Assembly: GCA_945891505.1 (NCBI GenBank)
Contig: CAMDDL010000008.1
Span: forward strand, 1-64,000
DNA from: Maricaulis salignorans
GTDB taxonomy: Bacteria > Pseudomonadota > Alphaproteobacteria > Caulobacterales > Aquidulcibacteraceae
DNA length: 64,000 nt
Direction of reading: 5' to 3'
In this document: one piece after another, positions 7,438 to 15,959 of the stretch
How the letters are laid out: the number at the start of each line of letters is the position of its first letter
Position numbering within the stretch: the first letter of the stretch is position 1
The notes under the pieces: model-generated
What the model was told of the DNA's origin: nothing
The model's database searches: none
Seen by the model: the letters and a program-made list of their open reading frames with translations, nothing else
Program-made: the position numbers and the translations under genes

Positions 7438-10281
7438 ATGCGTCGATTGACAAAAGCAGTTTTGGTTTCTCTCATCGCCTTAACGGCTCAACCGGCACTG
7501 GCTCAGATTGCTCCCCTGCCCGGCTTTCCGCAGGACCGCTATAAGGACTTTAAGGCCGACCCAGCCGTCACCTACGGCACGCTGCCCAATGGCATGCGCT
7601 ATGCGATCAAGAAATGGCCTACGCCAAAGGGTGAAGTCGCCATTCGTTTGCGGATCGCGGTTGGCGCTCTGAATGAAGAAGACAATCAATCGGGGCTCGC
7701 CCATTTTCTGGAGCATATGGCCTTTAACGGCTCTGAAAATGTCCCTGAGAGCGAGTTTGATAAAGTCCTAGCGCGCGAAGGCTTGGCCTTTGGCCCTGAC
7801 ACCAACGCCTATACCAGCTGGGATGAGACCGTCTATCAGTTAGACATGCCGAAGGCCGAAAAGCTGGAATTGGGCCTGTCTATGATGCGCGAGACGGCTG
7901 GTCGCTTGACCCTCAACACAGAGGCGATTGATCGCGAACGCGGGATTATCCAGTCAGAAGAGCGTTCGCGTGAAAATCCTGGCTTCCGTCAGTTCCGCGC
8001 CTTTGCCGCCCAATCCCTTGATGGAACCCGCATCCCAAGTCGTTTTCCAATTGGCGACATGAACGTAATTCGCGAGGCCCCGCGTGAGCGTTTCGTTGAT
8101 CTCTATAAACGCTTCTACACCCCTCAGCGCGCGCTTTTAGTTGTGGTGGGCGACGTCGATCCCAAGGCTGCTGAAGCCCTGATCAAGGCGCAATTCGCCA
8201 ATTGGGAACAGCCAAAAGATGCCGGTAAAGACCCCGATCTTGGCACGCCGAAGCGTGAGCCGGGCTCTGTTAAGGTCTTCCTAGAGCCCCAACTTGCGAC
8301 CTCGGTCAGTTTGTTCAATGTGCAGCCCTATGAGGCAGAGGCCGATACAAGCGCCAACCGACGCGAGGATCTGTTGCTAGCACTGGCCCACCGCGTCATG
8401 AATACACGGCTTGAGCGGCTTGCGCGGCGCGAAGGCTCCCCCATTACCAGCGCCTCGATCAGCACTGGCTCTTGGTTTAGGGCTGCACGCATTGCCTCAA
8501 TCGAGACGACCGCTACCGGCCCAGCCAAATGGCGCGAAGCACTCGACATTGCGGACGGTGAATTGCGTCGTGCCCTTCGTTTTGGCTTTACCGATGATGA
8601 GTTTGCCGTCGCCATCGCCGATACACGCGAAGGCTACAGCCGTGCGGCAGCGCAAGCCGGGGCGGCCCGGTCTGCAGATTTGGTCAATAGCATTCTCGGA
8701 AGCTTTGGCGATGACGCGGTTTTGACCACGCCAGCCGACGATTTGGCTTGGTTTGAGAAAGTGGCAAGCACCCTAACCACACAAGCAGCCTTGGCAGAGC
8801 TTAAAAAGGCGTGGGGCGAGGATGTGCCAGAGCTGTTCGTCTCCACTGGCGAAGCGATCGAAGGCGGCGAAGCAACTGTTCAAGCTGCTTATCAAGGCGT
8901 GCGCGCCAAGCCCGTCACGGCACCAAAGGCTGAGGCCAAAGCACAATGGGATTATGTGAACTTCGGCCCGAAAGGCACTGCCATAGAGTCGGTGCTCTTG
9001 GTGGATTTGGGGGTAACCCAGATGCGCTTTGCCAATCAAGTGCGCCTGACCGTCAAGCCAACTAAGTTTGAGGAAGGCCGTGTGCGGGTTCAGGTCAGTT
9101 TTGGTGAAGGCCAATTAGCGCTACCTTCTGATCAGCCCGGCCTCCTTTATGCGATTGACGCATCCTTTGTTGCGGGCGGGCTTGGCAAGCTGGACGCAGA
9201 TGCCATGGAACGTGCGTTGGCAGGGCGCAGCGTTGGACAAGGCTTCTTCATTGGCGAGGATGCCTTCAGCTTTGGCAGCTCAACCACCGCAGCGGATCTA
9301 AGCCTACAATTACAGATCTTTGCCGCCTACTTGACCGATCCAGCTTGGCGGCCCGACGGGATGGCGCGTCTGAAAGCGTCGAAGGACGCCATTTACCGCC
9401 AGATTGACACCACGCCGGGCAGCGTCTGGGGTACACAAGGCGATTACGTCCTGTTTGCCAACAACCCGCGCTTTGCCTTCCCGACGGCAGAACAATTTGA
9501 CCAATTGACTTTGGACAAGGCGAAGACGGTTGTTGAGGCAGCGCGCAAGAATTCCGCGATTGAAATCTTGATCGTAGGCGACACCACGGTGGAGGCCGCC
9601 CGCGATGCCGTGGCGGCCACGTTCGGCGCCTTACCTGCCCGCGCTGCAACCCCGCTCGCACTGGCCGAGGCACGCAAAGTCCAATTCCCAGCCGGGCGGG
9701 GCACCTCCATCTTGAACCACAAGGGTCGGCCAGATCAGTCGCTCGCCATGGTCTATTGGCCGATGCGCGATTATGGCGATGGTCGCGAGGCGCGCGGCAT
9801 CCGCATTCTGACTGCCATCTTGCAAAACCGATTGACTGAGGTGATCCGAGAAGAATTGGGTGACACGTATTCACCCGGCATCGACTGGGCCCCATCACGT
9901 GTCTTCCCGGGCTATGGCCGGATTGGTGCGATCGCAGAAGTCAAACCCGAGGATAGCGACAAAGTCATCGCAGCGATGGAGGCCATTGCCGCAGATCTCG
10001 CTGCTGGAAAAATCGATGATGATCTGTTCCAGCGGGCCCGCCGCCCCTTGATTGCCGACTTTGATGAAACGACAGCCAATAATCCGTGGTGGCTGGGTGC
10101 GCTCAGCCAATCCAGTTTTGACCGGCAACGCATAGTGCGCATTCGCGAAGGCAAGGATCAATATGCATCGACGACCTTGGAAGACGTGAAAGCTTTGGCC
10201 AAGCGCTATCTTGATCCGTCAAAAGCCCGCTTAATCAAGGTTTTGCCAACGCCAGCTGCTAAAGAGGCCAAGGCCCCTTAG
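7438..10281 (+). CDS. periplasmic M16 zinc metallopeptidase, two-module
   Basis: A 947-residue protein with a Sec signal peptide (MRRLTKAVLVSLIALTAQPALA). The zinc motif HFLEH lies at 89-93, with the downstream ERGIIQSEE glutamate. It belongs to the pitrilysin/insulinase clan: the N-terminal half carries the active site, and the C-terminal half (from about residue 480) is the second, inactive module, so both halves are in one chain. It is expected to degrade peptides in the periplasm. The start at 7438 has GTGGAG upstream; a longer frame overlapping the hydrolase gene is rejected because it would bury the signal peptide. Its TAG interlocks with the epmA stop on the other strand. Confidence 0.9.
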   Translation: MRRLTKAVLVSLIALTAQPALAQIAPLPGFPQDRYKDFKADPAVTYGTLPNGMRYAIKKWPTPKGEVAIRLRIAVGALNEEDNQSGLAHFLEHMAFNGSENVPESEFDKVLAREGLAFGPDTNAYTSWDETVYQLDMPKAEKLELGLSMMRETAGRLTLNTEAIDRERGIIQSEERSRENPGFRQFRAFAAQSLDGTRIPSRFPIGDMNVIREAPRERFVDLYKRFYTPQRALLVVVGDVDPKAAEALIKAQFANWEQPKDAGKDPDLGTPKREPGSVKVFLEPQLATSVSLFNVQPYEAEADTSANRREDLLLALAHRVMNTRLERLARREGSPITSASISTGSWFRAARIASIETTATGPAKWREALDIADGELRRALRFGFTDDEFAVAIADTREGYSRAAAQAGAARSADLVNSILGSFGDDAVLTTPADDLAWFEKVASTLTTQAALAELKKAWGEDVPELFVSTGEAIEGGEATVQAAYQGVRAKPVTAPKAEAKAQWDYVNFGPKGTAIESVLLVDLGVTQMRFANQVRLTVKPTKFEEGRVRVQVSFGEGQLALPSDQPGLLYAIDASFVAGGLGKLDADAMERALAGRSVGQGFFIGEDAFSFGSSTTAADLSLQLQIFAAYLTDPAWRPDGMARLKASKDAIYRQIDTTPGSVWGTQGDYVLFANNPRFAFPTAEQFDQLTLDKAKTVVEAARKNSAIEILIVGDTTVEAARDAVAATFGALPARAATPLALAEARKVQFPAGRGTSILNHKGRPDQSLAMVYWPMRDYGDGREARGIRILTAILQNRLTEVIREELGDTYSPGIDWAPSRVFPGYGRIGAIAEVKPEDSDKVIAAMEAIAADLAAGKIDDDLFQRARRPLIADFDETTANNPWWLGALSQSSFDRQRIVRIREGKDQYASTTLEDVKALAKRYLDPSKARLIKVLPTPAAKEAKAP

Positions 10282-11330
10282 ATCACGCCTGTCCACAAGA
10301 CGTCGTCAATGCGGCGGGCCCCACTGGCCAAAACCGCCAAACGATCAAAGCCCAAGGCCACACCACTGGCCTTGGGCATTTTCGTAAGTGCTGCCAAGAA
10401 ATCCTCATCCAACGGATAACGCTCCCCATAAATAGCCTGCTTGGCATCCATATCAGCCTCGAAACGGGCGCGCTGTTCTTTTGCGTCGGTCAATTCGCCA
10501 AAACCATTGGCGAGCTCTACCCCGCATACATAGAGCTCAAATCGCTCCGCCACGCGGGGATCAGACGGGTTTTTGCGGGCTAGGGCGGCTTCGCTAATAG
10601 GATAGGAGTGGAGGACACAGGGCGCGTCAAACCCAAGTTTGGGTTCAATCTTTTCAACCAGCACTTTTGAAAACACGTCTGACCAGGTGTCGGAATCATT
10701 CGTCGAAATCCCGACACTGCGTGCTTGTGTGCGCAGGAGGTCTACATCTTCCTGACCATCCGAGCTGATGCTGGCCAAAAGGTCCATGCCGACATAGCGA
10801 TCAAACGCCTCTGCTAAACTGAGGCGAATTGGTTCCGCTTCGACGGGCACCGAATGCCCGCGCCACGCGAAATGATCGGTCGGGACTGCCGCCGCCGCCA
10901 CGCGCAGAAGGGCAAGGCAATCCTCAATCACCACCTGCCAGTCAGCCTCTGCCCGATACCATTCCAGCATGGTGAATTCCGTCGCATGCAAGGGCCCTGC
11001 CTCGCGATTGCGAAACACACGGGCGAAATCGAAAATCTTTTCTTCCCCGGCCGACAGCAATTTCTTGCAGGCGAACTCTGGGCTGGTGTGCAGATACAGC
11101 GGCATTGGCGACCCATCGGGGGCAAGCTTGGTTGTCGCAAGACCATGCAAATGGGTCTCGTTGCCCGGCGAGACTTGCAATTGCCCCGCCTCGATCTCGC
11201 AAAACCCCTCCGCCTCAAACCAGGCGCGCAAGGCCTTTTTGATGCGATTACGCGCGAGAAGAAATGGCCGCCGATCCGCATGGCGGCCCCGGTCCCACCA
11301 TGGGCTCTGCGGTACATCTGACCTTGTCAT
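10278..11330 (-). CDS. epmA: EF-P--(R)-beta-lysine ligase EpmA
   Basis: A 350-residue class II lysyl-tRNA-synthetase-like catalytic core with no anticodon-binding domain, the hallmark of EpmA (PoxA/GenX). Visible core motifs include YLHTSPEFACKKLL (motif 1/2 region), FARVFRNREAG with the motif 2 arginine, and a C-terminal GVALGFDRLAVL motif 3. EpmA attaches beta-lysine to the conserved lysine of elongation factor P. It is divergently placed 110 bases from efp, giving strong context support. The partner aminomutase gene epmB is not next to it in this window. Confidence 0.93.
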   Translation of the reverse strand: MTRSDVPQSPWWDRGRHADRRPFLLARNRIKKALRAWFEAEGFCEIEAGQLQVSPGNETHLHGLATTKLAPDGSPMPLYLHTSPEFACKKLLSAGEEKIFDFARVFRNREAGPLHATEFTMLEWYRAEADWQVVIEDCLALLRVAAAAVPTDHFAWRGHSVPVEAEPIRLSLAEAFDRYVGMDLLASISSDGQEDVDLLRTQARSVGISTNDSDTWSDVFSKVLVEKIEPKLGFDAPCVLHSYPISEAALARKNPSDPRVAERFELYVCGVELANGFGELTDAKEQRARFEADMDAKQAIYGERYPLDEDFLAALTKMPKASGVALGFDRLAVLASGARRIDDVLWTGVI

Positions 11331-11440
11331 GCGTCACCCATTTGGCGGATTGAGCGATAAAGGTTAGAAGGCGCCCACATCACAAGATTTCCACGCCTTG
11401 AACCGAAGTCGGCTCAAGGCTCAGCACTGAAAGATAGATT

Positions 11441-12013
11441 ATGGTCAAGGTCATCGCCTCCAGCCTTCGCAAAGGCAATGTTGTCGAACATACAGACAGC
11501 AAGCTCTATGTCATTTTGACAACCCAGAACATCCATCCCGGCAAGGGCACGCCGGTGACCCAAGTTGAAATGCGTCGCATCACCGACGGCATCAAAATGA
11601 CTGAACGCTTTAAGACCACCGACCAAGTGGAAAAGGCCTTCGTAGAAGAGAGCAAGTTCAACTATCTCTATGACGATGGTACCGCCCATGTCTTCATGAA
11701 CCCAGATAATTTTGAACAGGTGCTGGTGCCCCATGCGGTGCTGGGTGACGATGCTGCCTATCTGCAAGAAAACATGGAAGTTTATCTGACCATTTTTAAC
11801 GAAACTCCATTGGCGGCCGTGCTGCCAACCCGTGTGACGTTGGAAATCGTGGACACGGAGCCAAGCATGAAGGGCCAAACTGCCTCGTCATCCTACAAGC
11901 CTGCTATGCTTTCGAACGGCGTCCGCACCATGGTGCCTCCCTATATTGCAGCGGGCACACGAATTGTCGTCTTGACTGAAGATGGCTCTTACGTTGAGCG
12001 CGCAAAGGACTAA
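11441..12013 (+). CDS. efp: translation elongation factor P
   Basis: A 190-residue protein of full EF-P length with three beta-barrel domains. The domain I tip loop reads [10 protein letters not shown], placing the modifiable lysine at residue 35. EF-P binds between the P and E sites of stalled ribosomes and rescues translation of consecutive prolines. epmA lies divergently upstream, consistent with beta-lysylation of Lys35. A likely client in the same window is the autotransporter at 43352-45682, which has 19 prolines in a row. Confidence 0.96.
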   Translation: MVKVIASSLRKGNVVEHTDSKLYVILTTQNIHPGKGTPVTQVEMRRITDGIKMTERFKTTDQVEKAFVEESKFNYLYDDGTAHVFMNPDNFEQVLVPHAVLGDDAAYLQENMEVYLTIFNETPLAAVLPTRVTLEIVDTEPSMKGQTASSSYKPAMLSNGVRTMVPPYIAAGTRIVVLTEDGSYVERAKD

Positions 12014-12047
12014 GCTGAAGTCAGACTTTTAAGGTGGAGGGAATGCA

Positions 12048-13799
12048 ATGCGCCAAATTCTAGTTTCCGGTTTGGCGCTTTGCCTTGCGGCCTGTGCATC
12101 AGGCCCAGCAGCAACGCCTCCAGTCGCCCTTAAGCCTGCCGCCGATGTGCCAGAAGCAAAGCCTGCCGGTGAGTGGAAGCATGGCGGCATGATTGCCGCG
12201 GCCAACCCACTTGCCGTGGAAGCTGGTCTTGAAATCTTGCGCGCTGGCGGTTCCGCTGTGGATGCGGCGATTGCGGTCCAAACTGCGCTGGGCCTTGTTG
12301 AACCCCAGTCGAGCGGGATTGGCGGTGGTTCCTTCATGCTGCACTATGACGCCAAAACAGGCGACGTGGTGGCTTATGACGGTCGGGAAGTTGCCCCTGC
12401 GGCTGTGACCGACCGCTTGTTCCTTGATGAGGCAGGCAACCCCCTGCCGTTCTGGACCGCCGTAAAGTCTGGCCGCTCGCAAGGCGTACCGGGGGCCATC
12501 GCCATGCTACATCTGGCGTGGAGCGAGCATGGCAAATTGCCTTGGAACCGCAGCTTCCAGCCGGCAATCAAATTGGCAAGCGACGGGTTTAAGATTTCCC
12601 CACGGCTGAACACAGTCGCAACCCAGCTCAAGCGCATTACCGAGCCCGGCGCAGACGTGGTGTCCTATTTGATGGATGCATCGAGAACAGCTCTGCCCGC
12701 TGGCACGCTTTTGAAGAATGCGGCTTATGCAGACACGTTGTCGCAGATTGCTGAGCAGGGCCCAAAGGCTTTCTATGAGGGCCCGATCGCCGCCGACATC
12801 GTCGCCCGCTCAGGCCAAGCCCCCATGCCGGGCACCTTGTCGATAGAGGACATGAAAGCCTATAAACCCAACAAGCTACAACCCATTTGCCGCGCGTATC
12901 GTGAACGCAAAATGTGCGGGATGGGGCCACCGTCTTCCGGCGGGATTGGCGTCATGGCCACCTTAGGCATTTTAGAAAACTTTGACATGGGGTCAACAGG
13001 GCCGAATGATGCACGCGGCTGGCATCGTTTCATCGAAGCCCAGCGTCTGGCCTATGTGGACCGGGACATCTATGTGGCCGACGATCGCTATGTGGCGGTC
13101 CCCATCGCCGGCCTCCTTGATGCAACTTATCTGAAAAGCCGCGCGGCGCTGATCTCTGATACATCCACCATGAAAACGGTTGAGCCGGGCGAGCCGCCGG
13201 GGTCGGTGAAGCGCGGTCGCGATGCCACGGGCAATGTGTTTGGCACCACCCATTTCGTCATCGTCGATCAACGCGGCAATGTTGTATCCATGACAACGAC
13301 CGTGGAAAGCCTCTTTGGATCACAGCGCATGGTGCGTGGCTTCTTCCTGAATAACCAATTGACCGACTTCTCTTTCCGCAATGTCGATGCGAAAGGCGAG
13401 CCAATCGCCAATGCTCCGGCGGGTGGGAAAAAGCCCCGCTCGAGCATGGCACCCACAATTGTGTTCGATAAGGACGGTCATTTTGAACTGGCAGTCGGCT
13501 CGCCGGGTGGTAATGCCATTATCGCTTATGTCGCCAAAGCTATGGTGGGCATGTTGGACTGGAACCTGTCGCCACAAGACGCGGTAGCACTGCCCAACAT
13601 CGTCGCACGTTCAAGCCCCGTTGCGCTTGACCGGACACGCGCCAGCCCCGAATTAATCAAGAGCTTGGAGGCACTCGGCCAAACCTTCCGCGATGGCGGC
13701 GGCGCTGAAGGCTCAGGCCTGCATGCAGTTCGCTTGACGCCAGAAGGGCTGGTTGGCGGGGCAGACCCACGGCGCGAAGGTGTCGCTCGAAAGCCTTAA
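12048..13799 (+). CDS. ggt: gamma-glutamyltranspeptidase, lipoprotein form
   Basis: A 583-residue GGT precursor. The N-terminus MRQILVSGLALCLAAC has a lipobox (LAAC, Cys16), so the enzyme is probably anchored in the periplasm. The autoprocessing and nucleophile threonine is Thr400 in GTTHF, with the supporting threonine at 418 (MTTTVE), the same 18-residue spacing as in E. coli GGT. GSPGG near the C-terminus is the oxyanion loop. It hydrolyses or transfers gamma-glutamyl groups from glutathione and related peptides. GGAGGGA precedes the ATG. The SDR gene follows at about 50 bases. Confidence 0.93.
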   Translation: MRQILVSGLALCLAACASGPAATPPVALKPAADVPEAKPAGEWKHGGMIAAANPLAVEAGLEILRAGGSAVDAAIAVQTALGLVEPQSSGIGGGSFMLHYDAKTGDVVAYDGREVAPAAVTDRLFLDEAGNPLPFWTAVKSGRSQGVPGAIAMLHLAWSEHGKLPWNRSFQPAIKLASDGFKISPRLNTVATQLKRITEPGADVVSYLMDASRTALPAGTLLKNAAYADTLSQIAEQGPKAFYEGPIAADIVARSGQAPMPGTLSIEDMKAYKPNKLQPICRAYRERKMCGMGPPSSGGIGVMATLGILENFDMGSTGPNDARGWHRFIEAQRLAYVDRDIYVADDRYVAVPIAGLLDATYLKSRAALISDTSTMKTVEPGEPPGSVKRGRDATGNVFGTTHFVIVDQRGNVVSMTTTVESLFGSQRMVRGFFLNNQLTDFSFRNVDAKGEPIANAPAGGKKPRSSMAPTIVFDKDGHFELAVGSPGGNAIIAYVAKAMVGMLDWNLSPQDAVALPNIVARSSPVALDRTRASPELIKSLEALGQTFRDGGGAEGSGLHAVRLTPEGLVGGADPRREGVARKP

Positions 13800-13852
13800 T
13801 GACACGAAAATCCAACGCTAAACACCTAAAAAACAACCCCGGGAGCACGGCC

Positions 13853-14638
13853 ATGTTTGAGAAATTGTTTTCATTAGAAGGCCGTGTCGCCTTGGTCACG
13901 GGCGGCTCTAAGGGCATTGGGCGGATGATTGCTGAGGGCTTTTTGGCTCAAGGGGCCAAGGTGTACATCACGGCACGCAAGGCAGAACAATGCGTGGCCG
14001 CCGCAGAAGAAATGTCCAAGGGTGGGCGCAGCTGTACCGCTATTCCGGGCGATATCTCGACCTTGGAAGGTGTGAAGGCCTTGGCCGACACCATCATGCA
14101 GTTGGAGGATCACTTGGACATTCTGGTCAATAATGCCGGCACAATCTGGATGGCACCGCTTGAATCCTACCCGGAAAAAGGTTGGGACAAGGTGATGGAC
14201 CTCAATGTCAAAAGCCCGTTTTTCTTGGTGCAAGCCTTGCTGGGCCATTTGAAGGCGGCGGCTAAGCCCGGCCAACCAGCCAAGGTCATCAACATCACTT
14301 CGATTGATGGCATCACGGTCAACTCGGTCGATACCTTTGCCTATCAGGCCAGCAAAGCGGCGTTCGCGCATCTAACGAAGCGTTTGGCCGCTGATCTCAT
14401 CAAGCACAACATTGTTGTCTCGGCCCTTGCCCCCGGGGCCTTTGCTTCCGACTTGAACACAATTGCTCGCGACCATGGCGAGATGGTGGCTGCAGCGATC
14501 CCCGCCAAACGCGTTGGCACGACAGAAGATATGGCAGGCACAGCGATCTATCTCGCCTCCCGTGCGGGTGACTATATGGTCGGCGAAGCGGTGATTATAG
14601 ACGGCGGGCTGACGGCGATCGGGCGCGGTCAGGCCTAA
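13853..14638 (+). CDS. short-chain dehydrogenase/reductase (SDR)
   Basis: A 261-residue classical SDR. It starts [18 protein letters not shown], with TGGSKGIG for the cofactor, NNAG near 93, catalytic Ser in ITSIDG, and YQASK with Tyr/Lys. The chosen ATG has GGGAG eight bases upstream. An upstream in-frame ATG at 13799 touches the ggt stop but would add a non-homologous basic tail. The substrate is unknown; the C-terminal [12 protein letters not shown] is typical of acyl or polyol reductase-like SDRs. It is probably co-transcribed with ggt. Its TAA interlocks with the rlmN stop on the other strand. Confidence 0.87.
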   Translation: MFEKLFSLEGRVALVTGGSKGIGRMIAEGFLAQGAKVYITARKAEQCVAAAEEMSKGGRSCTAIPGDISTLEGVKALADTIMQLEDHLDILVNNAGTIWMAPLESYPEKGWDKVMDLNVKSPFFLVQALLGHLKAAAKPGQPAKVINITSIDGITVNSVDTFAYQASKAAFAHLTKRLAADLIKHNIVVSALAPGAFASDLNTIARDHGEMVAAAIPAKRVGTTEDMAGTAIYLASRAGDYMVGEAVIIDGGLTAIGRGQA

Positions 14639-15822
14639 GAGGCCTCACCCGCCGATGCCAATCGTTCGTTCAAAGCAACGCTGGCGCGCGTCTTGACGCT
14701 TTCGCTGCGCAATTGCCCGCAGGCTGCCAAGATGTCGCGCCCGCGAGGTGTACGGATCGGTGCTGAATAGCCCGCGCGATTGACGATATCGGCGAAGGCA
14801 TGGATCGTCTTCCAATCCGAGCACTCATAGGCAGTGCCGGGCCACGGGTTGAACGGGATCAAATTGACCTTGGCCGGAACGCCAGAGAGCAGCTTCACCA
14901 AGGCGCGGGCCTCAGCCGGGCTGTCATTCACGCCTTTTAGCATCACATATTCAAACGTCACGCGCTTGGCATTGTTCAAGCCCGGATAGGCGCGGACACC
15001 GTCCATCAATTCTGCCAGCGGATATTTCTTGTTGAGCGGCACCAATTCATCGCGCAGCGCGTCATTCGTCGCATGAAGGCTAATGGCCAACATCGCTCCG
15101 GTCTTGTTGCCAAGCTCTTCTAGCTTTGGCACGACACCCGACGTCGACACGGTTATGCGGCGGCGACCAATCGAAATCCCTTCACCATCGCTGATCAGGT
15201 CAATCGCCTTGGCGACTTCATCCAGATTGTAGAGCGGCTCGCCCATGCCCATGAAGACAATATTGGTCAAAGCCCGACCATCCGTGGTCGAAGGCCATTC
15301 ATCCAAATCGTCGCGCGCGATCATGACTTGGGCAACGATTTCAGCCGCCGTCAAATTGCGCACCAGCTTTTGCGTGCCTGTATGGCAGAAGGTGCAAGTG
15401 AGGGTACAGCCGACTTGGCTCGACACACATAAAGCACCAGAGCGCGCGACATCGGGGATGAAGACGGTCTCAAACTCAACCCCAGGGGCCGAGCGGATCA
15501 GCCACTTGCGCGTGCCATCAGCCGAAACCAGTCGTTCGATAACTTCGGGTCGATCTAAGCTGTGCTGGGCTTCCAGCAAGGCGCGCAGTTCCTTGCCGAT
15601 ATCGGTCATCACGTCGAAATCGCGTGCACCGAAAAAATAGACCCAACGCCAGATTTGTTGGGCGCGCATCTTCGCTTTCTTGGGCTCCACGCCCAACGCA
15701 ATCACGGCCTCACGCATTTCTGCCAGAGTGAGGCCGACAAGCGAGGTCCGCGTCAACATAGGCGGCGCAACAAGGTCGGTCGCCGCGCTATGGCGGTGCG
15801 AAAGGTCAAGCGTGAGTGTCAT
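14635..15822 (-). CDS. rlmN: 23S rRNA (A2503-C2)/tRNA methyltransferase RlmN
   Basis: A 395-residue radical-SAM enzyme. The Fe-S motif C139-x3-C143-x2-C146 lies in [12 protein letters not shown], and GMGEPLYN follows. The C-terminal cysteine in DILAACGQL forms the transient protein-RNA adduct. RlmN methylates A2503 of 23S rRNA and A37 of some tRNAs by a ping-pong radical mechanism. Length and motif order are normal. It is convergent with the SDR gene (shared stop bases) and divergent from the phosphonate transporter, whose promoter region it borders. Confidence 0.95.
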   Translation of the reverse strand: MTLTLDLSHRHSAATDLVAPPMLTRTSLVGLTLAEMREAVIALGVEPKKAKMRAQQIWRWVYFFGARDFDVMTDIGKELRALLEAQHSLDRPEVIERLVSADGTRKWLIRSAPGVEFETVFIPDVARSGALCVSSQVGCTLTCTFCHTGTQKLVRNLTAAEIVAQVMIARDDLDEWPSTTDGRALTNIVFMGMGEPLYNLDEVAKAIDLISDGEGISIGRRRITVSTSGVVPKLEELGNKTGAMLAISLHATNDALRDELVPLNKKYPLAELMDGVRAYPGLNNAKRVTFEYVMLKGVNDSPAEARALVKLLSGVPAKVNLIPFNPWPGTAYECSDWKTIHAFADIVNRAGYSAPIRTPRGRDILAACGQLRSESVKTRASVALNERLASAGEAS

Positions 15823-15874
15823 GCGCGTCGCTTTAGCACGGAAAATGCAGGGCTTAAAGCAGGCCGCGCCGACG

Positions 15875-15892
15875 CCGTCACAGAACCGTCAT
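15875..15892 (+). promoter_or_regulatory. Pho-box-like direct repeat upstream of the phn transporter
   Basis: CCGTCAC (15875-15881), AGAA, CCGTCAT (15886-15892) gives two 7-base repeats with an 11-base period. This matches the spacing and most bases of the PhoB consensus CTGTCAT-N4-CTGTCAT. It ends 67 bases before the start of the PhnC-PhnD gene, consistent with phosphate-starvation control. PhoB binding itself is inferred. Confidence 0.6.
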
Positions 15893-15959
15893 ACAGTGCC
15901 CTCGTGACTCTGTCGGCAAACCCGCTAAACAGGCTGAGCATGATCGCTTGCGGGGAAGT

